Assembly: GCA_019424645.1 (NCBI GenBank)
Contig: JAHYZB010000055.1
Span: 1 to 24,365 of the forward strand
DNA: 24,365 bases
Origin: Oxalobacter formigenes
GTDB taxonomy: Bacteria > Pseudomonadota > Gammaproteobacteria > Burkholderiales > Burkholderiaceae_D
Direction of reading: 5' to 3'
Shown: piece by piece, positions 6,568-14,566 of the stretch
Numbering within the stretch: position 1 is the stretch's first letter
Layout: each line of letters opens with the position of its first letter
Notes under the pieces: generated by a model
Seen by the model: the letters and a program-made list of their open reading frames with translations, nothing else
What the model was told of the DNA's origin: nothing
The model's database searches: none
Program-made: the position numbers and the translations under genes

Positions 6568-7022
6568 TTATCTGAACACACCCGACAGGACATCGGCCAC
6601 GACATTCGTTGCGATGGCCGGTTCCGGCAAGACAGCATCCGTACCCCGCAAGACGTGGTAAATGGAAAAGCATCCCTGACGGCACCCTATTTTTTGGCGA
6701 TTCCAGGAGAAAGCGGCTTGCCGCGTGCCAGATTTTTTATATGCAAAAAGACAAGATTTAACCCTTGATAACAGTAATCCGGCGCAAGAAGGCGCGCCCC
6801 GGCTGCTGTTATGCCAGCGATCACAAGAGAAGCGGAATCGGCACTATCGTCTTGTCCATGTTTGTTTTTCCTGTCTTTTTTGTTTTTCTTGCTGGCCTGT
6901 TTCATGGCCTCGCCAGCTTTTCCTTTTCCCTCGGGAGTATTGGCAAACGCAGGTGTACCAATCGGAGAAAATAAAACGACCGTCACGGCCAGTTATTTCC
7001 AGAGCGTGTTTGAAATTTTCAC
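6568..7022 (-). pseudogene. CigR/RcnB-like exported protein, multiply broken
   Basis: Reading from GTG 7022 gives MKISNTLWK, an in-frame TAA, then LAVTVVLFSPIGTPAFA, a signal peptide split by a nonsense codon. The frame continues through a Lys-rich linker to the family hallmark KNLARGKPLSPGIAKK, then hits TAG at 6687. Past it, two other frames carry the expected end of the family. One reads RVPSGMLFHLPRLAGY; another reads RGTDAVLPEPAIATNV and then VADVLSGVFR with a stop at 6568. The expected residues between GY and GTD are missing, so there is at least one nonsense codon, a frameshift near an A6 run and a small deletion. CigR-family proteins are small exported or membrane proteins; Salmonella CigR is an anti-virulence factor. 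No intact product can be made here. Confidence 0.72.
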
Positions 7023-7345
7023 AACATGTTTAAAGATTTCATTCAATAACTCTTTCCGGATAAAAACAGAAATGATGTTTCATGCTTGGTTCCCTCAGCC
7101 TTCAGTATGGAAAAACGGGCAAGTCATTTTTGCATTTTTCAATTTGATTTTTTCACTTTTCCACCGGCCGTTTCACCACCCGGAGTACGAAAGACGTGTC
7201 AGTGCACAAAATGAAACTTGCCATTGGGAAACAATTTCAATACCCTTTCATTATTTCAATAAACGTTTTGTTTTCCGGATGCAATATTCCGGACAAAACA
7301 GGAATTTTGTCTGACCGGCTGACAATAAACAGGCTGAATTTGCCA
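7023..7345. other. Intergenic region ahead of the EAL-domain gene
   Basis: There is no credible gene in this region. Its right end is an in-frame upstream extension of the EAL gene, from GTG 7196, with GGAG 10 bases before it. The extension contains a hydrophobic stretch ending FSGC. It is treated as leader sequence because a complete signal peptide begins at 7346. No clear terminator or paired -35/-10 was seen. Confidence 0.5.
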
Positions 7346-10237
7346 ATGAGACTATTTCTTTCGATTGCCCTTCTTTTTTTGTGCCTTGCGTCACAGGCGT
7401 TTGCCGACAATGCTGCCGGCAGGACGGTTCGTGTCGGCTTTCCGCCCATTCCCGGATACAACGAAGTCAGCAAGGATGGCGCTTTCAGCGGCTACGATGT
7501 CGACTATCTGAAAAAAATATCGCAGCAAAACAACTGGAAGTACCAGTTCGTTGTCGCTTCATGGAAAGATTGTGTCGAGATGCTCAAAAAAGGGGAAATC
7601 GACCTTCTCGGTGGCATGGAACGCACCCCGCAGCGTGAAAAACTGTTCAACTTTGCCCAGCTGGAATCCTTCCAGAATTCCGTTTTCCTGCTTGCGCGTT
7701 CAAATGATGAACGCTTTCTGAAGAAAAACCTGAATGAATATACCGGACTGACCGTCGGCGCATTAAAAGGCAGCCAGGATATCGAATCGTTAAAAAAATA
7801 CAGTCATGAACACGGTCTCAACTTCAGATTGAAAGAATATACCGACCTGAACACACAGAACATCGCATTCAAAAAAAACGAATTCGACATTCTGCTCTCG
7901 AGCGGCATGAACAAGGTTCATGGTCTGCAAATTCTGGTTTCCTTCGCACCCAAACCCCATTTCTACGCTGTCCGGAAAAATGCTCCGGACATTCTGGACG
8001 AACTGAACAGCGCCCAGTCCCAGATCAAAAGCCATGACCGTTTTTTCGATTACCGGCTTTACGAAAAACACTACGGTTTTTCAGAATCCAACCGTCTGGT
8101 CCTCACCCGGGCGGAACGGGATGCACTGGATCACTTGCCAAGGATGAAAGTGGCTTTCGTCCATGGCTGGCGTCCCCTTGCCTATCTGGGCGAAAACAGG
8201 CCACAGGGTATCGTTGCCGATCTCTTTTCCTCGATTGCCGCCAGTTCCGGTTTGCGCGTCGAGTATGTGGATGCAAAATCGCATGAGGAAGCCGTGAAAC
8301 AGGTCCATTCAGGACAGGCCGACACCGTTGCCTTTATCGTGCTGAATAATGAGCTGGCCAATACGGACGATCTGAAGGTCTCGATTCCCTTCCTGCAAAT
8401 ACCGGTTGCCATGCTTATGAAGAAAGACCGGGACAAAACCCAGCCTATTGAAAAAGTCGGTTTAACGCACATCATGAACAAACAGTTCATCGAGGATTTG
8501 TCCCACAACTACCCTTCGATCCGGAAAATGGTCAGAAAATCGCCTCATGAACTGCTGGATGCACTGGTGTCAGGTGAAATCGATGCCGCCTACGTCAATA
8601 TCTACAGTGCCAACTCATTCCTGTCATGGCCGCAGTATTCTTCGATCACGTCCCGTGAACTGACCGATTACACGGTCGAATTCGCTGTAGCGTTCTCTCC
8701 GGAAACCGATCCGGACGTCATTTCGGCTTTCAATCAATATATTCGCCAGTTGCGTTCATTCAAATTGCAGGAATTCGTGATTGCCAATACCGCAGTAAGA
8801 CCCAACGCCGACCTGTTTACCCTGATCAGGGAAAAACCGGCACGGGCTTTCTACATATTCTCGGTCATTCTCCTGATCACTGTCGGCATATTCACTTTCA
8901 TCATCGTCACGCGCAACCGTTCCCATCGCCGGATTGCCGACCTGCTCTATTTCGACCAGATCACCCGCCTGCCCAATCTCGTCAGATTCAACGAACAGGC
9001 AGAAGAGGTGCTGAATAATGAGGCAGAGTCATTTGCACTGGTTTACATCAACATCAATAATTTCAAGCACATCAATGACATACACGATTTTTCGAAAGGA
9101 AATTTCCTTCTGTGTACGGTTGCAGACAAACTCAGGGGCTTCATTGATGAAACACACAGAGAGATGGCCTGTCGCATGACAGCAGACCATTTCGCCCTGC
9201 TCTTGTCTGTCGACGCCAGCGCAGACCTCAACAAACGGATCACTGAACTGGATATCCGGCTATCCAGCTTCAACGATATCGGGCTGAACATGCACATATC
9301 GTTCAGTTGCGGCATCTACCGGATCAAGTCGGGCGACAACATCAACACCGCCGTGAATTACGCCCATTACGCGCAGGTGTCCCAACGCCGTACGAGCTAC
9401 AACACCTATACTTTCTTCGACGACAAACTGATCGAACGCATCCGCACGGACCGCGTCATTGAACGTGAAATGACAGCCGCACTGGCACAGGGGCAGTTCG
9501 TCCCCTACTTCCAGCCAAAAGTCAGCATGACAACCGGCCAGATTGTCGGTGCAGAAGCACTGACCCGATGGCTGCACCCGGAAAGAGGACTCATTCCACC
9601 TGACGAATTCATCCCGCTTTTTGAAAAGAACAATTTCATTATCCAGCTTGACCTGAGCATTTTTGAAGAAGTCTGCAAAATACTCGGAAAACTGATGGAT
9701 GAAGGAAGGAAAGTCTTTCCGTGCTCGTGCAATTTCTCGCACAACCATTTCATGGACCGCTCCCTGCCCGAAAAGCTTCTTGCCATCACGACGCGTCACC
9801 ATATTCCGGCTAACCTGCTCGACATCGAAATCACTGAAACAAGTGTGATCTACGATATGGACGCCGTCATCGACGTCACCCGTACTTTGAGGGAAGCCGG
9901 GTTCAAAATCTCGCTGGATGACTTCGGCGTGGGCTATTCATCAGTCAACCTGCTCTGCCAGATCGGGGTGGATACGATCAAGCTGGACAGGAGTTTTCTG
10001 GATCAGGCCTCAATCCTGCCATGCAAACGGACACTGGTCGAAGGCATTGTCGGCACGGGCAATGATCTGGGCATTGACGTCCTGTGTGAAGGCGTTGAAA
10101 CGGAACTGCAGACAATCTTCCTCAAGCAGGCAGGTTGCTGGATGGCACAGGGCTATTTTTATGGCAGGCCTGTCCCGTTCGAGGAATTTTCCAAACGCTG
10201 GCTAAACCGTTATGAGCAGGATATCGTTCTGTCATAA
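7346..10237 (+). CDS. Membrane c-di-GMP phosphodiesterase with two periplasmic solute-binding domains, degenerate GGDEF and intact EAL
   Basis: The 963-residue protein starts with a Sec signal peptide (MRLFLSIALLFLCLASQAFA). Two consecutive bacterial extracellular solute-binding (family 3-like) domains follow, at about residues 25-245 and 265-475. A transmembrane helix at about 502-522 comes next. The GGDEF domain is degenerate, with TADHF (612-616) in place of GGDEF, so no cyclase activity is expected. The EAL domain keeps its catalytic set: E737-A738-L739, N796, E828, D858-D859, K879, E915 and Q935. The family picture is a sensor that binds a small ligand in the periplasm and hydrolyses cyclic di-GMP in the cytosol. 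The start at 7346 is preferred for its clean signal peptide, although its Shine-Dalgarno site is weak. GTG 7196 would add 50 residues. The ligand is unknown. Confidence 0.9.
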   Translation: MRLFLSIALLFLCLASQAFADNAAGRTVRVGFPPIPGYNEVSKDGAFSGYDVDYLKKISQQNNWKYQFVVASWKDCVEMLKKGEIDLLGGMERTPQREKLFNFAQLESFQNSVFLLARSNDERFLKKNLNEYTGLTVGALKGSQDIESLKKYSHEHGLNFRLKEYTDLNTQNIAFKKNEFDILLSSGMNKVHGLQILVSFAPKPHFYAVRKNAPDILDELNSAQSQIKSHDRFFDYRLYEKHYGFSESNRLVLTRAERDALDHLPRMKVAFVHGWRPLAYLGENRPQGIVADLFSSIAASSGLRVEYVDAKSHEEAVKQVHSGQADTVAFIVLNNELANTDDLKVSIPFLQIPVAMLMKKDRDKTQPIEKVGLTHIMNKQFIEDLSHNYPSIRKMVRKSPHELLDALVSGEIDAAYVNIYSANSFLSWPQYSSITSRELTDYTVEFAVAFSPETDPDVISAFNQYIRQLRSFKLQEFVIANTAVRPNADLFTLIREKPARAFYIFSVILLITVGIFTFIIVTRNRSHRRIADLLYFDQITRLPNLVRFNEQAEEVLNNEAESFALVYININNFKHINDIHDFSKGNFLLCTVADKLRGFIDETHREMACRMTADHFALLLSVDASADLNKRITELDIRLSSFNDIGLNMHISFSCGIYRIKSGDNINTAVNYAHYAQVSQRRTSYNTYTFFDDKLIERIRTDRVIEREMTAALAQGQFVPYFQPKVSMTTGQIVGAEALTRWLHPERGLIPPDEFIPLFEKNNFIIQLDLSIFEEVCKILGKLMDEGRKVFPCSCNFSHNHFMDRSLPEKLLAITTRHHIPANLLDIEITETSVIYDMDAVIDVTRTLREAGFKISLDDFGVGYSSVNLLCQIGVDTIKLDRSFLDQASILPCKRTLVEGIVGTGNDLGIDVLCEGVETELQTIFLKQAGCWMAQGYFYGRPVPFEEFSKRWLNRYEQDIVLS

Positions 10238-10353
10238 ACGATAATCGGGATTTCCCGTATTTACGGCGCTTTTTTGACAAATTCAGGCGCAGAGCAGCTT
10301 CATTCATGGCATCATGACCCGGTCTCAACCGTATTTTCCAGAATATAACGATC

Positions 10354-11925
10354 ATGGCACGCAAAAAAACCTCTGTCACACCACCCCGGACAAATGACAC
10401 GGAACTGGATGCACTCATCAAAAGCGTTCCGGGACGCAATCCGGCCCTTTTGCTCGACAAAATAGGCATTCTGGTTGAACTGGCCGGACGGCAGAAAAAC
10501 CCGGAAGCGACGGAAAAAGCACTGGAATGGTGTGCGATTGCCAAACGGAAAAAACTCAATGGCGTACAACGCTGCCTGCTCGACTACTACACGGCAAACG
10601 CATGGATCAGCCGCCATCACGAAAAAAAAACATCCGCCAGCCGTGAGGCGGCGCAATGGGAACAGCCTGAAATCGAACAGGCGATTTTCCACCTGCAAAA
10701 AGCCGTGAACGACGCTGCCTTTCCGTTTCTGGACGAGCTCTTGCGCTGCAAGATACTGACCGGCCTTGGCAATCAGTTTGCCTTCATGGGCCACTTCATC
10801 AGCGCCCTGACATACTGGGACCGTGCCATCGAAATCGACCCGGCCTTCGGCATGGCACTCGGCAACCGGGGGAAAGGCATCGCCGAATATGCCGAACTCA
10901 TCGCCGATGACGACAAAAAACCCGTCTTTTTGGGGATTGCCCTCGAAAACCTGCTTGCCTCGACAACCGACACCGCCCGCTATTTCGGCGACGGTCAGGG
11001 CAGGGAATACTTCCGCGCCGAGCAGGAAAAAATCGAAGCCATGCTTTACAACCCGGACGACGAAACAAGCCTTGCGTGTGCCACCCTCCCCAAATCCGGC
11101 AAAGCCGGAAAAAACAGGAGCGAGCGAAAATGGAAGCTTTCCCACAGGCTTTATCTGAACCCCGTTAATGACCTGTGCCGGACCTCAGCCGCTGCGTACG
11201 ACCTGATGGAACAGCCTGAAACCGTGCCGTCTTCCCTGCGCATGACGCCGCAGGCATTTCGTTTCCTCGCGCAAATCCGGATGGAATATATTGCCGCACG
11301 CCAGCTTGCCTGGGACAGCCACAATGCCAAAGCCATCCGGAAAATGAAGAAAAACGCCCAAACCAGCGGGGAAAATGAACCTCTGGCGTATTCGCTGGCG
11401 ATGGAATCCTTAAAGCTTGCTTACCGTTCGGCGTATTCCCTTTTGCCCAAAATCGCGCAAGTCATCCGGCTTTACTTCAGGCTGAAACTGGCTGATTCGA
11501 AAACCGGCCTCAAAAACGTCTGGTACAGGGATGGCAATCCTGCCAATGGACTTGCCAGTGTTTTCACCCGCCCGGACAACTGGCTGTTGCGCTCCCTGTT
11601 CTGGCTGTCGAAAGAATTGCCGTCCGAACGCCTGCTACCTTCAATCGATGCCGACAGTGACCGCCTGAAAACCATCGCGGACGAGCTTGAAAACCGTTAC
11701 CTCCGGGTCGTTGAACGTGAACCGGCAGACGACGCCATTGTGGATAACACGATCACACGCGACAAGCTCGAAAAAGCCACAACGAACGTGCTTTCCCTTG
11801 TACGCAATGCCATTGTTTACCTGACGCTCGCCTTGCACATTGAAGAAAAAAAACGCATGCAAACGGAAAAGGACAATCCGGAATCGGCTGAATATGCTTC
11901 CGTCCAGACAAGGCTTAATGCATAA
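10354..11925 (+). CDS. LA2681-like HEPN domain protein with TPR-like N-terminal half
   Basis: This is a 523-residue cytosolic protein. The N-terminal half is helical with a TPR-like unit around residues 133-175 (FMGHFISALTYWDRAIEIDP). The C-terminal half resembles the LA2681-type HEPN family: LYLNPVNDL at 266-274, then helices through LFWLSKEL, and RNAIVYLTLALHIEEKKR near the end. HEPN domains of this kind usually carry an R-x4-H motif typical of metal-independent RNases. At the matching place this protein reads ADELENRY (442-449), so the Arg and His seem to be lost. Family assignment is from recall of the pattern and is moderate. The gene stands 116 bases after the EAL gene and is followed by the nucleotidase gene in the same direction. 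Confidence 0.65.
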   Translation: MARKKTSVTPPRTNDTELDALIKSVPGRNPALLLDKIGILVELAGRQKNPEATEKALEWCAIAKRKKLNGVQRCLLDYYTANAWISRHHEKKTSASREAAQWEQPEIEQAIFHLQKAVNDAAFPFLDELLRCKILTGLGNQFAFMGHFISALTYWDRAIEIDPAFGMALGNRGKGIAEYAELIADDDKKPVFLGIALENLLASTTDTARYFGDGQGREYFRAEQEKIEAMLYNPDDETSLACATLPKSGKAGKNRSERKWKLSHRLYLNPVNDLCRTSAAAYDLMEQPETVPSSLRMTPQAFRFLAQIRMEYIAARQLAWDSHNAKAIRKMKKNAQTSGENEPLAYSLAMESLKLAYRSAYSLLPKIAQVIRLYFRLKLADSKTGLKNVWYRDGNPANGLASVFTRPDNWLLRSLFWLSKELPSERLLPSIDADSDRLKTIADELENRYLRVVEREPADDAIVDNTITRDKLEKATTNVLSLVRNAIVYLTLALHIEEKKRMQTEKDNPESAEYASVQTRLNA

Positions 11926-11984
11926 AACAGGCCGCGCAGGTATAATTTTGAATTGCCCACAAGGCATTTCAAAACGGGAAAATC

Positions 11985-12695
11985 ATGAAAAAAAATTATG
12001 ACACCCTCCTGCTCGACGCAGACGATACCCTGCTCGACTTCGGCAAGACCGAAAAAGCCGCCCTTGAAAACACGTTCGACGAATACGGCCTGACCTTGAC
12101 CGAAGAAATCCGGGACATCTACAAAACCATCAACCACGAATTGTGGTCGGCCTTCGAGCGCGGCGAAATCACCAAGGAAACCATTACATCAACCCGGTTC
12201 CAGCGTGTCTTCGACACTGTGGGATACCGTGTCGACGGACGCACTTTCCACCTCGATTACCAGCGTGCGCTGGGACGCGGCTATTACCTGATTGATGGCG
12301 CAAAAGAACTGTGTGAAAAACTGGCCGGGAAATACCGTCTCTACTGTGTCACCAACGGTCTGGCCGTGACCCAGTACAGTCGCCTGTCCGGCAGCGGGCT
12401 GGACAATTATTTCGACAACATCTTCGTGTCCGAGGAAATCGGTTACCAGAAACCGAACCGTAACTACTTTTCCGCCGTATTCAAATCGATTGGCCTGACC
12501 GAACCTTCCCGTGCGCTGATCGTCGGCGATTCGCTGACCTCCGACATACAGGGTGGCAAAAACACCGGGATAGACACCTGCTGGTACAACCCGTCCGGCA
12601 AGACAGCTGAACCGGCACTGAAAGCCGATTATGACATCCGCAAGCTCGATGAACTCCTCCCCATACTGGAAGGAAACGGTGCGAAAAAACGCTAG
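11985..12695 (+). CDS. yjjG: YjjG-type pyrimidine 5'-nucleotidase (HAD family)
   Basis: The 236-residue HAD hydrolase has all four motifs: DADDT (D11 nucleophile, D13 acid/base), VTNG (122-125), K156 in GYQKPN, and GDSLTSD (D182, D187) for magnesium. The helical cap between motifs I and II and the NHELWSAFERGEIT segment match YjjG. That enzyme dephosphorylates pyrimidine nucleoside monophosphates, including non-canonical ones, and so protects the nucleotide pool. It acts in the cytosol. A purine-rich CGGGAAA lies ahead of the ATG at 11985. The gene begins 59 bases after the HEPN gene, and all three plus-strand genes from 7346 could share transcripts. Substrate specificity is inferred from the family. 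Confidence 0.87.
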   Translation: MKKNYDTLLLDADDTLLDFGKTEKAALENTFDEYGLTLTEEIRDIYKTINHELWSAFERGEITKETITSTRFQRVFDTVGYRVDGRTFHLDYQRALGRGYYLIDGAKELCEKLAGKYRLYCVTNGLAVTQYSRLSGSGLDNYFDNIFVSEEIGYQKPNRNYFSAVFKSIGLTEPSRALIVGDSLTSDIQGGKNTGIDTCWYNPSGKTAEPALKADYDIRKLDELLPILEGNGAKKR

Positions 12696-12818
12696 GGACG
12701 GCAAAAACGGCAGGCCCATCCTTTGACAGGGCAACCCCAACTCGCCTAAGATGCCAGACTTCCCATGTCAGGCAGGGACATGAAAACCCCATGCCTGTGA
12801 CGCAAAACCAGACCATCC

Positions 12819-14165
12819 ATGAGCCAGCCGACACGCTACACCGACCATTACCGCAAACTGATCACGCTGGGCGTCCCGATCATCATCGGGCAGATCGGCA
12901 TGATCATCCTCGGCTTTGCCGATACCATCATGATCGGGCACCACAGCACGGAAGAACTCGGCGCCGCCAGCTTCGTGAACAACCTGTTCAACCTCGTCAT
13001 CATCGGCAGCACCGGCTTTTCCTATGGCCTGACACCTGTCATCGGCCAGCTCTTCGGCCATAACAAGCGCACAGCCATCGGCGGCAAGCTCAAAAACGCG
13101 CTGTTGGCCAATTTCATCGTCGCCCTCGTTTTCATCCTGGGAATGACCGTGCTGTTCTTCAACATCGACAACCTGAACCAGCCCGCCGAACTCATTCCCC
13201 TGATCAAGCCGTATTATCTCGTCCTGCTTGGCTCGCTCATCTTCATCCTGCTGTTCAACGCCTTCAAGCAGTTTGCCGACGGCATTATGGACACAAGAAC
13301 CTCCATGTGGATCCTGCTCGTCGGCAACCTGATCCACATCGCCCTGAACTATGCCCTGATTTACGGTGCGGCAGGACTGCCGGAAATGGGACTCTTCGGT
13401 GCTGGCATTTCCACCCTTTTCTCACGTTTTCTGATGATGGCGATCTTCATTGGCATCTTCCTGTACCTGCCGCGATACAGCGAATACCGGAAAGGGTTTT
13501 TCAGCTCGCACTTCAACCGTGCCGACTACCGCCAGCTCAATGCGATGGGCTGGCCGCTCGCCCTGCAAATGGGCATGGAAACCGCTTCCTTTTCCCTGAC
13601 CACCATCATGGTCGGCTGGATTTCCACCATCGCGCTGGCCGCCCATCAGGTCATGCTGACGATATCCACCATCTTCTTCATGATGTACTACGGCATGGGC
13701 GCCGCCACAGCCATCCGGGTCGCGTATTACAAGGGGCAGGAAAACCTGCCTGATTTGCGCCGTGCTGCCTTTTCAGGATTTCACCTCATCATGGTCATGG
13801 CTGTCATCGCGACCGGCTTCTTCTGGCAGTTCCGCCACAGTATCGGAACCCTGTTCACCGACAATACCCTTGTCACAGCCACCGTCGCCAGCCTCTTCGT
13901 CCCCATGATGCTCTATCAGTTCGGCGATGCCCTGCAAATCGCTTTCGCCAATTCGCTGCGCGGCATTTCGGACGTGAAAATCATGATGATCTTCTCGTTC
14001 ATCGCCTACTTCGTCATTTCCCTGTCGGCAAGCTACTTCTTCGGTTTCGTGCTCGGTTACGGCATCGTCGGCATCTGGATGGCCTTCCCCTTCGGCCTGA
14101 CCAGCGCGGGCATCATGTTCTGGCTGCGCTTCCTTTACAAAACCCGGAAGCCATTAGCGAACTGA
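12819..14165 (+). CDS. MATE family efflux transporter
   Basis: The 448-residue integral membrane protein has about twelve transmembrane helices in two similar halves, the MATE fold. The N-terminal signature LGVPIIIGQIGMIILGFADT and the second-half ALQMGMETASFSLTTIMVG are characteristic. MATE proteins export cationic or other toxic compounds in exchange for sodium ions or protons across the inner membrane. Length and layout fit NorM-like members, but the substrate cannot be read from sequence. The ATG at 12819 has no clear Shine-Dalgarno site. The transporter frame itself is unambiguous because the first helix starts 18 residues in. The nucleotidase gene ends 123 bases upstream on the same strand. 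Confidence 0.92.
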   Translation: MSQPTRYTDHYRKLITLGVPIIIGQIGMIILGFADTIMIGHHSTEELGAASFVNNLFNLVIIGSTGFSYGLTPVIGQLFGHNKRTAIGGKLKNALLANFIVALVFILGMTVLFFNIDNLNQPAELIPLIKPYYLVLLGSLIFILLFNAFKQFADGIMDTRTSMWILLVGNLIHIALNYALIYGAAGLPEMGLFGAGISTLFSRFLMMAIFIGIFLYLPRYSEYRKGFFSSHFNRADYRQLNAMGWPLALQMGMETASFSLTTIMVGWISTIALAAHQVMLTISTIFFMMYYGMGAATAIRVAYYKGQENLPDLRRAAFSGFHLIMVMAVIATGFFWQFRHSIGTLFTDNTLVTATVASLFVPMMLYQFGDALQIAFANSLRGISDVKIMMIFSFIAYFVISLSASYFFGFVLGYGIVGIWMAFPFGLTSAGIMFWLRFLYKTRKPLAN

Positions 14166-14275
14166 TCATAAAAACGTTTAAAATCAACATCTTGTTATCA
14201 GCAACCAATCCAAAAATCGCCTAGAATAGGCATATGACAAATTTCTGCGGCTTTTTCGCCGGGAAGAAGACAAGA

Positions 14276-14566
14276 ATGGAAAAGAAACTCCTGCTGATAG
14301 CGGCCACATTTCTGGCAAAACTCGTCTGGAAATTCGGGAAAATAAGCTCCGGCCCCTTGAGGCTGGTCGTTTTCTGGATCGTTCAGGCGTTCGTCATGGC
14401 GATGTTCAGGCTCATCCGGAAAACCATTACCGAAAAACGTCCGTTCAAAACCGGTCAGGAACCCGTCTTTTCCGCTGCTGGAGGACAGGCGAGAAATTCG
14501 CACGCATCCTTTTCCTCTCGCGTGCGCGAGAACGCTGGCAGGCTCTGCCAGATACGGCGGCCGTAA
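14276..14566 (+). CDS. Doubtful small membrane protein overlapping the 3' end of yoaA
   Basis: Starting at ATG 14276 (purine-rich GGGAAGAAGACAAGA in front) the frame gives 96 residues. There is an N-terminal hydrophobic, basic stretch (MEKKLLLIAATFLAKLVWKF) and a second hydrophobic segment (LRLVVFWIVQAFVMAMF). After about residue 65 it runs 112 bases into the yoaA gene on the other strand, where the sequence looks like antisense read-out. The first 60 residues have the look of a real small membrane protein; the tail does not. It may be a gene that lost its original stop, or no gene at all. I know of no matching family. Confidence 0.3.
   Translation: MEKKLLLIAATFLAKLVWKFGKISSGPLRLVVFWIVQAFVMAMFRLIRKTITEKRPFKTGQEPVFSAAGGQARNSHASFSSRVRENAGRLCQIRRP

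Noticed and set aside
10274..10279. TTGACA as the -35 of a promoter for the HEPN gene.
   Set aside because: No acceptable -10 hexamer lies 15 to 19 bases downstream.
12768..13337. Long open frame antisense to the MATE transporter.
   Set aside because: The transporter frame has clear membrane helices and family motifs; the antisense product is His/Asp/Glu-rich read-out without a start signal.
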